Origin: Pokkaliibacter sp046614695
GTDB lineage: Bacteria; Pseudomonadota; Gammaproteobacteria; Pseudomonadales; Balneatricaceae
Assembly: GCF_046614695.1 (NCBI RefSeq)
Contig: NZ_JBKKHQ010000013.1
Location: 248,001-312,000 of the forward strand
Direction: 5' to 3'
Length of the DNA: 64,000 bases
Under the pieces are notes generated by a model. It was not told the origin of the DNA and did no database searches. It was given only the letters and a program-made list of their open reading frames with translations. The stretch's first letter is position 1, and each line of letters opens with the position of its first letter. Made by a program: the position numbers and the translations under genes. Positions 16,960 to 25,394 of the stretch are shown here, piece after piece.

Positions 16960-17745
16960 TTAACTTGCCAGAGAGGTCTGTTGTTGCTGCTTGCGATTCA
17001 GTTCGCCGGCCAGTGCCAGATAGGCAATAGCGCCGCGGGATTGCTTGTCATACATCAACGCAGGCAAGCCGTGACTGGGTGCTTCGGCCAGACGGATATT
17101 ACGGGGAATGACGGTCTGATAAACCAGAGAATCGAAGTGCTCAGTCAGCTGGTTAGAAACTTCGTTCGCCAGACTGGTACGCGGGTCGTACATCGTACGC
17201 AGGATTCCTTCAATACGCAGGTCTGGATTCAAGGCACCACGAATCTGCTCAATGGTATTCAGCAGGGAGCTGATCCCTTCCAGCGCGTAATATTCGCACT
17301 GCATCGGGATGACGACACCATCGGCGGCAGCAAGGGCATTGACGGTCAGCATGTTAAGCGACGGAGGGCAGTCGATCAGAATGTAATCGTACTCGGCGCT
17401 CAACTCTTCCAGCTCTGCCTTAAGACGACGCTCCTTGTTGTCGAGCTCAAAAAGCTCCACTTCGGCAGCGGTCAGATCAGCGTTGCTGGGAATGAGATCA
17501 AAACCGCCGGGGGTCTGACGAATACGTACCTGATTCGCCTTGGCTTCACCGACCAGTACGTCATAGATCGACTGTTCAATGCTGTGCTTGTCGACACCGC
17601 TACCCATCGTCGCATTACCCTGGGGGTCCATGTCGACCATCAGCACACGGCGTTTGGTCGCTGCCAGTGATGCTGCCAGGTTGACGCAGGTCGTAGTCTT
17701 GCCGACTCCGCCTTTCTGATTGGTTACCGCCAGTATTCGTGCCAC
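16960..17745 (-). CDS. parA: Chromosome-partitioning ATPase ParA (Soj)
   Basis: This 261-residue deviant Walker ATPase binds DNA non-specifically and segregates ParB-parS complexes. The KGGVGKTT motif is at residues 11-18, Walker A' (VDMDPQGN) near 40, and DCPPSLNMLTVNAL near 125. It lies between rsmG and parB with 12- and 9-base gaps, consistent with one transcript. Confidence 0.97.
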   Translation of the reverse strand: MARILAVTNQKGGVGKTTTCVNLAASLAATKRRVLMVDMDPQGNATMGSGVDKHSIEQSIYDVLVGEAKANQVRIRQTPGGFDLIPSNADLTAAEVELFELDNKERRLKAELEELSAEYDYILIDCPPSLNMLTVNALAAADGVVIPMQCEYYALEGISSLLNTIEQIRGALNPDLRIEGILRTMYDPRTSLANEVSNQLTEHFDSLVYQTVIPRNIRLAEAPSHGLPALMYDKQSRGAIAYLALAGELNRKQQQQTSLAS

Positions 17746-17757
17746 GATGATGCTCCC

Positions 17758-18393
17758 TCAGTTCTGTTGCAACACCACAAGATGACGCTCACCTTCACCG
17801 CCGGGAATCTCCAGCGGGAAGCTGTCTTTCACCTGAATTTCCGCAGGTAATGCCGCGATTTCCTCGCCCGGATACTGGCCTTTCATGGCCAGGAAGCAAC
17901 CGTTTGGAGCCAGCAGATGTCTGGTTACGTTAACCATATCCTGAACGGATGCAAAGGCTCTGGAAAGAATGGCGTCAAAAGGTGGTTGTGGTTGCCAGGA
18001 TTCTACACGGGTATTCACCACAACAACATTCTCAAGGCCAAGATTCAACTTCACCTGAGTCAGAAAACGCGTCCGTTTTCCATTGCTGTCGAGGAGGGTG
18101 AACTTTCGCTGTGGATTCAGAATCGCCAGAGGTATGCCTGGCAAACCCGCACCCGTGCCAACATCAATCAGATTGTCCCCGATCAGATGCGGATGCACGC
18201 TCACCGAGTCCAAGAGGTGGCGCCAGACCATTTCCTGCGGGTCACGAACCGCAGTGAGATTGTAGGTCTGATTCCACTTCACCAGCAGACCAAGGTAGGC
18301 CATAAGCTTGGCGATCGCTCCCTCTTCCACGGACAGACCCAGTTTGGCCAGTCCCTGACGAAGCTGTTGTTCCAGCTGAGCTTGGTTTTGCAC
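17758..18393 (-). CDS. rsmG: 16S rRNA (guanine527-N7)-methyltransferase
   Basis: This 211-residue SAM-dependent enzyme (GidB) methylates G527 of 16S rRNA. SAM motif I is DVGTGAGLPGIPLAI near residue 70; LDSNGKRTRFL and LSRAFASV follow. Loss in other bacteria gives low-level streptomycin resistance. It is 30 bases after mnmG in the conserved mnmG-rsmG-parA-parB order. Confidence 0.97.
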   Translation of the reverse strand: MQNQAQLEQQLRQGLAKLGLSVEEGAIAKLMAYLGLLVKWNQTYNLTAVRDPQEMVWRHLLDSVSVHPHLIGDNLIDVGTGAGLPGIPLAILNPQRKFTLLDSNGKRTRFLTQVKLNLGLENVVVVNTRVESWQPQPPFDAILSRAFASVQDMVNVTRHLLAPNGCFLAMKGQYPGEEIAALPAEIQVKDSFPLEIPGGEGERHLVVLQQN

Positions 18394-18423
18394 CAGTAAT
18401 TCCTTGCAGATAAGGGGTCGGCG

Positions 18424-20310
18424 TCAGGCGGACTTACGAACAGCCTGACGCTTTTTCAAATAGACTAACAGCAGGGACACTGCCGCCGGCGTGACACCGG
18501 GAATGCGTCCTGCCTGACCAATGGTGCTGGGGCGCACGTTCAGAAGCTTACTGCGAATCTCATTCGACAGACCGCCGACCTGTTCGTAGTCGAAGTCCTC
18601 AGGCAGCGCCATGTTTTCACTACGGCGCAGTTTCTCGATTTCTTCCAGCTGACGGTCAATGTAACCGGCGTACTTGATATCGATTTCCACCTGTTCAGCG
18701 ACCTGCTCGCTCACCGGCTCTTCAGCGGGAGACATGGCACTGACGGCAGCGTAATCAAGCTCGGGGCGCTTGATCAGATCCTGAAGAGATGCCTGACGGC
18801 TCAAGCCCTGTCCTGTTGCAGCTTCCAGTTGCGTTGCAGCCTCACTGCCCGGTTGAATCCAGGTGTCCTTGAGACGCTGACGTTCGCGCTCGATGGATTC
18901 ACGCTTCTCACAGAAGGCTTTCCAGCGCTCTTCACCCACCACGCCCAACTGATACCCCTGTTCGGTCAAACGCATATCGGCGTTGTCTTCACGCAGGATC
19001 AGTCGGTACTCGGCGCGCGAAGTAAACATTCGGTAAGGCTCAGAGGTGCCCTGAGTGATCAGGTCATCGACCAGAACGCCGATGTAGGCTTCATCACGAC
19101 GAGGTGCCCAGCTGTCTTTGCCCTGAGAGCGAAGCGCGGCATTCATCCCCGCCAACAGGCCTTGTGCACCGGCTTCTTCGTAACCGGTCGTGCCATTGAT
19201 CTGCCCGGCAAAATAGAGACCGTCGATCACCTTGGTTTCAAGGCTGGATTTCAGATCCTGTGGGTTAAAGAAATCGTACTCGATGGCATAGCCAGGGCGC
19301 AGGATATGGGCGTTTTCCATACCGCGCATGGAGTTGACGATCTGCAGTTGCACATCAAAAGGCAGACTGGTGGAGATACCGTTCGGGTAGAGCTCATGGG
19401 TGGTCAGACCTTCAGGCTCGATAAACACCTGATGGGTGTCCTTATCGGCAAAGCGTACGATTTTATCTTCGATGGAGGGGCAATAACGCGGGCCTACCCC
19501 TTCAATCACCCCGGCGTACATCGGCGAACGATGCAGGTTGGCGCGGATGATTTCGTGGGTTTTCTCGCTGGTGTGCGTGATGTAGCAGTTGATCTGTTGC
19601 GGATGCTCAGAGACATGGCCCAGATAGGACATCACCGGTAGCGGTGTATCACCGGGCTGTACGCCCATCACGCTGAAATCAACGGTTTTGCCATCAATAC
19701 GTGGTGGCGTACCAGTTTTCAGGCGGTCAACACGCAGAGGCAGCTCACGTAAGCGCTGGGCTAGTCGAATCGCGGGCGGATCACCGGCGCGGCCGCCGCT
19801 GAAGTTGTCCAGACCAATATGAATACGGCCACCGAGGAACGTGCCTGCAGTCAACACCACCTGATCGGCCAGAAAGCGCAAGCCCATCTGCGTCACAGCA
19901 CCTTTGACCTGCTCACCTTCGATGATGAGGTCATCCACCGCTTGCTGGAACAGGGTCAGGTTGGGCTGGTTTTCCAGAATCTCACGGATCGCCGCCTTGT
20001 AGAGAATGCGGTCAGCCTGAGCACGAGTCGCTCTTACGGCCGGGCCCTTGCGTGAGTTCAACACACGGAACTGAATACCGCCCTTGTCGGTAGCACGCGC
20101 CATCGCACCGTCGAGTGCATCAATTTCCTTCACCAGATGGCTCTTACCGATACCGCCAATAGCCGGGTTACAGGACATCTGCCCGAGGGTTTCGATGTTA
20201 TGGGTCAGCAGTAGGGTTTTTACCCCCATGCGTGCAGCGGCCAGTGCCGCTTCCGTGCCGGCATGGCCTCCCCCGATGACAATGACATCAAAGCGATTTG
20301 GGAAATCCAC
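18424..20310 (-). CDS. mnmG: tRNA uridine-5-carboxymethylaminomethyl modification enzyme, FAD subunit
   Basis: With MnmE this protein installs cmnm5 at U34 of several tRNAs, using FAD and methylene-THF. At 628 residues it is full length. The Rossmann motif VIGGGHAGTEAA lies near residue 12, with GQMSCNPAIGGIGK and the C-terminal helical region binding MnmE. The start is GTG at 20310 with GAGGT upstream. Its partner mnmE is normally adjacent or nearby but here lies 39.5 kb to the right. The gene sits directly beside the probable oriC, as gidA does in E. coli. Confidence 0.98.
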   Translation of the reverse strand: MDFPNRFDVIVIGGGHAGTEAALAAARMGVKTLLLTHNIETLGQMSCNPAIGGIGKSHLVKEIDALDGAMARATDKGGIQFRVLNSRKGPAVRATRAQADRILYKAAIREILENQPNLTLFQQAVDDLIIEGEQVKGAVTQMGLRFLADQVVLTAGTFLGGRIHIGLDNFSGGRAGDPPAIRLAQRLRELPLRVDRLKTGTPPRIDGKTVDFSVMGVQPGDTPLPVMSYLGHVSEHPQQINCYITHTSEKTHEIIRANLHRSPMYAGVIEGVGPRYCPSIEDKIVRFADKDTHQVFIEPEGLTTHELYPNGISTSLPFDVQLQIVNSMRGMENAHILRPGYAIEYDFFNPQDLKSSLETKVIDGLYFAGQINGTTGYEEAGAQGLLAGMNAALRSQGKDSWAPRRDEAYIGVLVDDLITQGTSEPYRMFTSRAEYRLILREDNADMRLTEQGYQLGVVGEERWKAFCEKRESIERERQRLKDTWIQPGSEAATQLEAATGQGLSRQASLQDLIKRPELDYAAVSAMSPAEEPVSEQVAEQVEIDIKYAGYIDRQLEEIEKLRRSENMALPEDFDYEQVGGLSNEIRSKLLNVRPSTIGQAGRIPGVTPAAVSLLLVYLKKRQAVRKSA

Positions 20311-20968
20311 TACTTACCTCATGTGCTTGCGCATGCCCTGACCGGGCGATGTGAGCTGTAGCGCTGACTGCAGCTCGATAAAAAGGTCGCACAGTATACC
20401 TGCCTTGGGCTCAAAACTGAATATATCCACACCAGCGCTGTGTTTCATTGTCACAATCTACGGCATTAGCCGTTAAAGATGATGATAGTGATAATAATAG
20501 TGTGGAAAAAATCTGTGCATAATCATTTTTAATTCAATAAAAACAATAACTTAATTCATTAATAACTTTGTATCATAACCGTGTGCTGCTTTGGGTCATA
20601 CTGGGGATAAGCTTGATTTAACTAGGGTTTTTGTGCACAGCCTGGAATCAGGCAGGGGTTTATCAAGAAGAGTTATGCACTTAAACCACAGAGTTATGCA
20701 CTTTTACTCATCAGATCTGAAATGAGATACACACAGAGTAGCGACCTCTGGGTGCTGCTATTTCTCAACACCGAGCCAAAAAGCCCACAGGATGGGGATA
20801 ACTTTGCCCAATTCAGCTTATACACAGGAGTCCAGGCTGTTATCGGAAGAATTCTTGAAGGCAGCGAATAAAATTCACCGGGCTGAAACAAAAAAAGCTG
20901 CACAAGGCAGCTTTGAGAAGGCATTGGCCGCCTGAGCGACCGATGTATATAAGAAAGGTATGTAGCAG
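20311..20968. other. oriC: Probable chromosomal replication origin (oriC) region
   Basis: This 658-base gene-free stretch beside mnmG carries DnaA-box-like 9-mers. Exact TTATNCACA matches are at 20514-20522 (reverse) and 20818-20826 (forward). One-mismatch copies are at 20423-20431, 20501-20509, 20602-20610, 20631-20639, 20673-20681, 20694-20702 and 20793-20801. The pair at 20673 and 20694 lies in a direct repeat AGAGTTATGCACTT with a 21-base period. A very AT-rich stretch at 20521-20575 would suit duplex unwinding. Position next to mnmG matches E. coli oriC, and the genes to the left point away from it. A 76-codon frame here is not credible. Confidence 0.75.
20888..20914 (-). terminator. Terminator after the GGDEF gene
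   Basis: On the reverse strand AAAGCTGC pairs with GCAGCTTT (arms 20907-20914 and 20894-20901, 5-base loop) and runs into seven Ts. It would isolate oriC from transcription of the diguanylate cyclase gene. Confidence 0.82.
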
Positions 20969-22525
20969 TTAACGGCTTACTTCCAGCCGGGATTCTCCCT
21001 GTTTCACGCTATACATCGCCTGGTCGGCACGCTGAAGCACCGCCGAGGCCGACTCATCATCCGGCTGCGGGAAAGCAATCCCGATACTGCCGCCGACGCT
21101 AACCTCAATACCACGACTCAGCTTGATGGGCTCCTGAATACCTGCAGCCATCAGGGTTCGAATATGCTCGGCAGCCGGGCTATCGGTAATACTGGGCAGC
21201 AGTACGACAAACTCATCACCACCAAGACGCCCCACCATATCATCAGCGCGAAGCAGTACATCCAGACGTCGTGCAACCTCACAAAGCACCTCATCACCGG
21301 CATCATGGCCGTGAAGGTCGTTAACCTCCTTGAACTTGTTGAGGTCCATCAACATCACGGCAAAAGGCCGGGTTTCACCATGGGCTTCATTGCGGGCGCG
21401 GTAACTGCGGAACAGCTCATCAAGACGCTGTTCTATGCCAAGGCGGTTATAAAGATGCGTCAGCGGATCACGCTCAGCGAGGCTCATGGCCTCATCCTCA
21501 CGCCATTTGTGCTCAGTGATATCCAGCAGCAAACCGAGAATCAGACCATCATCCAGCGTATGCAGAATCAGTTGCGCCCAGCGATCACGGGACAGGGAAA
21601 TGTCCTCGCGGTGAGCATCGCCCCGTGCCAGCCGCTCGCGGATACTCAGATCCAGCGGCAGCTTCTGTCCGGGCTTGAGGGAGTTGTTTCTGAGCATCTG
21701 GGCAAAGGCGGGGTTAAAGGACACCAGATGATCATCACTGTCGATGACACAGATACCCATCGCTGCGTTATCGATGATCAGGCGCGATTTGCTCTCGCTG
21801 ATTTCCAGGTCACGGCGCATCTGCCGTTCAGTTTCCAGCAAACCTGCCAGCGTCGTAATCAGCCCATTAATGTCCACGGCCAGACGACCAATTTCGTTCT
21901 GCTCGTTAGCTCGCGGCAGTGCGACCTGTTCAGCTTCGGCGACATTCAGGCGGTGCAGTCGGTCAGACAGGCGTTTGATCGGCTGTACGATTAACAGCAG
22001 CACCACCAATGCGACCAGCAAGGCCACCACCAGCGCCTCAACCTGCAATACGATGGCGATGTATTCGGCATACACTCCGGCCTGATCGCGAATAAAGCGC
22101 TCATCCGGCAGCACTTCAACCTTGCCAACCTGACGATTATTTTCGGTCGCCAGAATTGGCGTACTGATTGCCGTATTGCTTTGCCAGTAACCGCCGCCGC
22201 TGGTGACCGGCAAGCTGGCCAGCACCTGGTCATTACAGGTGATACGCACAGCCGCCAGCGGCTTGTTGGTCATAATGCCGCGGGCCACTTCGTTGGCGAG
22301 AGAGAGATCGTGGTGGGTACAGGCCAGGCTCATGGTGTGGGCAACGGTCGCCATCACTTCTTCGAGCTGGACATGAATGCGTTCGCGTTCGTGATCGATG
22401 AGGATCGGCTGAATCAGCCAGGCGCAGGCAAGCGCCACCAACGCACCCATTCCCAGAATAATCAGGGTGATTCGGTGGGCGACGCGACGGCGAAGTATTT
22501 TACGAATGAAGGTCAGCCACTTCAT
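20969..22525 (-). CDS. Membrane-bound PAS-GGDEF diguanylate cyclase
   Basis: This is a 518-residue sensor. A membrane helix at about 18-42 is followed by a periplasmic region to about 160 and a second helix (about 160-182). Then come a HAMP-like linker, a PAS domain (about 245-350; IIDNAAMGICVIDSDDH) and a GGDEF domain (about 360-515). The active site RLGGDEFVVLL is intact, and the inhibitory I-site RADD lies five residues upstream, so it should make cyclic-di-GMP with product feedback. The periplasmic part resembles no fold I can name. It is monocistronic, ending at a clear terminator, with a 258-base divergent region shared with cmoM. Confidence 0.92.
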   Translation of the reverse strand: MKWLTFIRKILRRRVAHRITLIILGMGALVALACAWLIQPILIDHERERIHVQLEEVMATVAHTMSLACTHHDLSLANEVARGIMTNKPLAAVRITCNDQVLASLPVTSGGGYWQSNTAISTPILATENNRQVGKVEVLPDERFIRDQAGVYAEYIAIVLQVEALVVALLVALVVLLLIVQPIKRLSDRLHRLNVAEAEQVALPRANEQNEIGRLAVDINGLITTLAGLLETERQMRRDLEISESKSRLIIDNAAMGICVIDSDDHLVSFNPAFAQMLRNNSLKPGQKLPLDLSIRERLARGDAHREDISLSRDRWAQLILHTLDDGLILGLLLDITEHKWREDEAMSLAERDPLTHLYNRLGIEQRLDELFRSYRARNEAHGETRPFAVMLMDLNKFKEVNDLHGHDAGDEVLCEVARRLDVLLRADDMVGRLGGDEFVVLLPSITDSPAAEHIRTLMAAGIQEPIKLSRGIEVSVGGSIGIAFPQPDDESASAVLQRADQAMYSVKQGESRLEVSR

Positions 22526-22701
22526 CGTCCGGTCTCCCGGCAGATGAATAACACGGGCCGGTGCAACGATGGCTTCCCTGCATTTCCGGAAGGGTCAGCC
22601 CAGATGGCCGCCTTCGGGAAAGGGATTAACGACATGCTAACTGTTACCTCATCCCACTGGAGTGCCTCCCGATATTGCCATCAGGAAACATGAATCGTTG
22701 A

Positions 22702-22707
22702 TATAAT
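22702..22707 (+). promoter_or_regulatory. Candidate -10 box for cmoM
   Basis: A perfect TATAAT lies 77 bases before the cmoM ATG. No good -35 is seen at 16-18 bases, so support is weak. The rest of the 22526-22783 interval is an untranslated divergent region with short inverted repeats and no recognised riboswitch. Confidence 0.35.
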
Positions 22708-22783
22708 CCCCAGCCCCTTACCAATGACTGAGTAGCCTTAGGGTAAAATAAGTTCCTGCTCTCGCCTACCGGGTTTGACGTTC

Positions 22784-23551
22784 ATGCCTGATCAAAATTT
22801 TGACGATCTCAGCAACCATTTCGAAAGCCACATCTATGACAGTCTGAAAGGCCAGCTGCGCTTGTTGTTGCTGGATGAAGATCTGCAGCAGAACGGTGTT
22901 CTTGCCCAGCCTGAACTTCAGGTACTGGATGCCGGTGGCGGGATCGGGCAGTTTAGCGCCCGACTGGCAGCCCAGGGACATCAGATAACATTATGCGATC
23001 TTTCGGCAAAAATGCTGGACAAAGCCCGTGCTTACTACGCCAATCATGCCCCCGACGCAGCCGTTCGCTTTATTCACAGCCCGCTGCAGGAGTTGCAGGA
23101 GCAGGCATTACCCGCCGCCGATCTGCTGCTGTTTCATGCCGTGATGGAATGGCTTGAAGACCCGCAGGCTGCGCTGGATACCTTATTACCCTTGGTCAAA
23201 CCCGGTGGCTGGCTGTCGATCATGTTCTATAACAAGCATGCCTTGCGCTGGCGTTACCTCACCAGTGCCCAGTTTGAGGAAGGTATGAAGGAAAAGTTCC
23301 GCCGCCGCCCGGAATCCCTGACACCGACCAATCCACAGGAGCCGGAAGCGGTGCATCAGTGGTTGCTGGATCGGGGGCTGGAAGTCCATGCCTGGACGGG
23401 GATTCGCTGCCTGTATGACAACGTGTTCCGGCCACTGCGGGTGAAGCTCACCCTGGAAGATGTGCTGGAAGCCGAGCGCCGTTATTCACGGATTCCGCCG
23501 TACCGCGACCTTGGCCGCTACGTGCATATGCTCTGTCGCAAGCCCGAATAA
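22784..23551 (+). CDS. cmoM: tRNA 5-carboxymethoxyuridine methyltransferase CmoM
   Basis: This is a 255-residue SAM-dependent enzyme (formerly SmtA) that methylates cmo5U34 to mcmo5U34 in tRNA. It starts MPDQNFDDLSNHFESHIYD, close to the E. coli start, with SAM motif VLDAGGGIGQFSARL near residue 45, CDLSAKMLDKAR and ILFHAV-like LLFHAVMEWLEDP. The C-terminal RIPPYRDLGRYVHM is typical. ATG 22784 is used instead of an upstream TTG. It is convergent with cmoB-cmoA, so all three enzymes of this wobble pathway lie within 2.6 kb. Confidence 0.92.
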   Translation: MPDQNFDDLSNHFESHIYDSLKGQLRLLLLDEDLQQNGVLAQPELQVLDAGGGIGQFSARLAAQGHQITLCDLSAKMLDKARAYYANHAPDAAVRFIHSPLQELQEQALPAADLLLFHAVMEWLEDPQAALDTLLPLVKPGGWLSIMFYNKHALRWRYLTSAQFEEGMKEKFRRRPESLTPTNPQEPEAVHQWLLDRGLEVHAWTGIRCLYDNVFRPLRVKLTLEDVLEAERRYSRIPPYRDLGRYVHMLCRKPE

Positions 23552-23568
23552 ACGTACTTGCCGCCCAT

Positions 23569-23599
23569 AAAAAAACGCGCCGATCAAAGCGCGTTTTTT
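23569..23599. terminator. Bidirectional terminator between cmoM and cmoB
   Basis: AAAAAACGCGC and GCGCGTTTTTT flank an 8-base loop (CGATCAAA). A/T runs on both sides suit the convergent gene pair. Confidence 0.85.
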
Positions 23600-23604
23600 G
23601 AGCC

Positions 23605-24588
23605 TCAGGGCTTGCGGGCAATCAGCGTCGCCCGGATCGGCCCGGGATAACCCTCGCAGGTGCGGGTGTTATCGTTGGGGTCGAGGAAGTCCGGCAGAGA
23701 GTTAAAACTCATCCACTCGGTACTGCGCTGTTCTTCCACCGTGGTGCGACAAACATCCACCGTGCGCACATCGACATAACCGACGCGGCGCAGCCAGCGC
23801 TCCAGCATCGCCGTTGAAGGCAGGAACCAGACATTGCGCATCATGGCGTAGCGGTCTTCCGGTATCAGCACCTGATGCTCATCACCTTCCACCACCAGCG
23901 TCTCCAGAATCAGCTCGCCGCCCTTGTTCAGGCAACCCTGCAATTGCAGCAGATGCTCAAGCGGATCACGGCGGTGATACAGCACGCCCATAGAGAATAC
24001 CCGGTCGAAGGCACCAAGATTGGCAGGCACATCTTCCATGCGCACGGGCAGATAATGCACAGGCGCATCAGGGAAGTAGCGTTTCACCGCCTGAAACTGG
24101 AACAGAAACAGCATCGACGGGTCGATACCGAACACATCGCGCGCGCCTTCACCGGCCATGCGCCAGCAGTGATAACCCGAGCCGCAACCGACATCGAGCA
24201 CGCGCTTGTCTTTAAGATCAACATGCGGGGCGACGCGCTGCCATTTCCAGTCCGAGCGCCACTCGGTATCAACAAAATGACCGAAGAAATCAAAGGGGCC
24301 TTTGCGCCAGGGACGAAGGCCGACAAGCCCTTGCAGCGCGGCAGCACGGGCGGCGTCATCGAGCACACCGGTGATGCTTAAGGTGTCCTGGGTGCAGTCA
24401 ACGCTGGCCGCCGCGACATCCGGCAGGGTTTGCCAGGCGTTCAGCCAACGCTCAAGATCGCCGTGGGGTTTGTCCGCAAACAGCGCCTGTAATTTGGGCG
24501 GTAACTCTTCGGCCCAACGCTCAAGGCCGGAACGGCGCATGTGCGCGACGGTATCGGCAAACCAGTCCTGATAATTCCATCCATTCAT
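23605..24588 (-). CDS. cmoB: tRNA U34 carboxymethyltransferase
   Basis: This 327-residue enzyme transfers a carboxymethyl group from carboxy-SAM (made by CmoA) to 5-hydroxyuridine at tRNA position 34, giving cmo5U. The SAM-like motif RVLDVGCGSGYHCWRM is near residue 125. The family segments FDFFGHFVDTEWRSDWKW and FSMGVLYHRRDPLEHL are intact. Its ATG overlaps the cmoA stop by four bases, so the two are translationally coupled. Confidence 0.96.
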   Translation of the reverse strand: MNGWNYQDWFADTVAHMRRSGLERWAEELPPKLQALFADKPHGDLERWLNAWQTLPDVAAASVDCTQDTLSITGVLDDAARAAALQGLVGLRPWRKGPFDFFGHFVDTEWRSDWKWQRVAPHVDLKDKRVLDVGCGSGYHCWRMAGEGARDVFGIDPSMLFLFQFQAVKRYFPDAPVHYLPVRMEDVPANLGAFDRVFSMGVLYHRRDPLEHLLQLQGCLNKGGELILETLVVEGDEHQVLIPEDRYAMMRNVWFLPSTAMLERWLRRVGYVDVRTVDVCRTTVEEQRSTEWMSFNSLPDFLDPNDNTRTCEGYPGPIRATLIARKP

Positions 24589-25319
24589 GGTTTGGCAGGT
24601 CCTTTCAGGGCCAGAATCGAGACAAAGTTAAAGCACTGATACCACAGCAGCGCCTGATTAAAACCGGCCTCGAGCAAACGCTTGCGGTGGGTGTCGATAC
24701 TTTCGGTGATCAGCACATTCTCAAGGGACGTGCGCTTCTGGCTGATTTCCAGATCGGAATAGCCGTTGGCCCGCTTGAAGTCATGGTGCAGTACTTCCTG
24801 CACGCTCTGCTCGGGTTCATCAAAGCAGATTTTCTCTGACAGAATCAGCGCGCCACCGGGCAACATGCCATCACAAATGGTTTTCAACAGTTCAGGGCGG
24901 TCTTCAGGCGGCAGGAACTGCAGGGTGAAATTCAGGGTGACGACGGAGGCTTTCTCGATCGGCTGCTGGCGAATGTCGCCCAGTATCAGCTCGACCGGCG
25001 CGGCGGCACTGTCAGCGTCAATATAGTCTCGGCACTGGCTCAGCATCGCCTCGGAGTTATCTATGCCGATGATGGTACAGTCGCGGCTGCCCGCCCCGTG
25101 GCGCATCGCCAAAGTACTGGCGCCCAGGGAGCAGCCCAGATCATAAAGATGGGAGCCATCACGGCCATAGCGTGCGGCGATCAGCTCGATCATTGGGATG
25201 ATGGTGGTGTAGCCGGGAACAGAGCGGCGGATCATATCGGGGAACACCCGAGCGACCGACTCATCAAAGGCAAAGCCGCTGACTTCGGACAGTGGCTGGG
25301 CGTAGATACGATCTTGCAT
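24585..25319 (-). CDS. cmoA: Carboxy-S-adenosyl-L-methionine synthase
   Basis: This 244-residue enzyme makes carboxy-SAM from SAM and prephenate, the cofactor CmoB uses. It starts MQDRIYAQPLSEVSGFAFDE, with YDLGCSLGASTLAMRH at about 60 and LNFTLQFLPPEDRPELL. ATG 25319 is chosen by family length; a longer frame to 25376 adds 19 unconserved residues. It is the first gene of cmoA-cmoB. Confidence 0.95.
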   Translation of the reverse strand: MQDRIYAQPLSEVSGFAFDESVARVFPDMIRRSVPGYTTIIPMIELIAARYGRDGSHLYDLGCSLGASTLAMRHGAGSRDCTIIGIDNSEAMLSQCRDYIDADSAAAPVELILGDIRQQPIEKASVVTLNFTLQFLPPEDRPELLKTICDGMLPGGALILSEKICFDEPEQSVQEVLHHDFKRANGYSDLEISQKRTSLENVLITESIDTHRKRLLEAGFNQALLWYQCFNFVSILALKGPAKP

Positions 25320-25394
25320 GTGAGTACCGGGGCAGAAAAATCCGGCTATTCTACCCCTACCGGCGGCCTTCTGCACGAAAGCCGCCGCGACGCA

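Noticed and set aside
20694..20924. 76-codon reverse frame in the origin region
   Set aside because: It overlaps DnaA boxes and a terminator, has no family resemblance and no ribosome site.
20998..21006. TGTTTCACG, half of a parS palindrome, in the diguanylate cyclase gene
   Set aside because: The second half (TGAAACA) is absent; a similar partial match at 60411-60426 agrees at only about 12 of 16 bases and encodes part of MnmE. No full parS was found.
22526..22783. Possible riboswitch in the leader of the diguanylate cyclase gene
   Set aside because: Short inverted repeats exist, but neither the GEMM c-di-GMP nor another known riboswitch core could be recognised.
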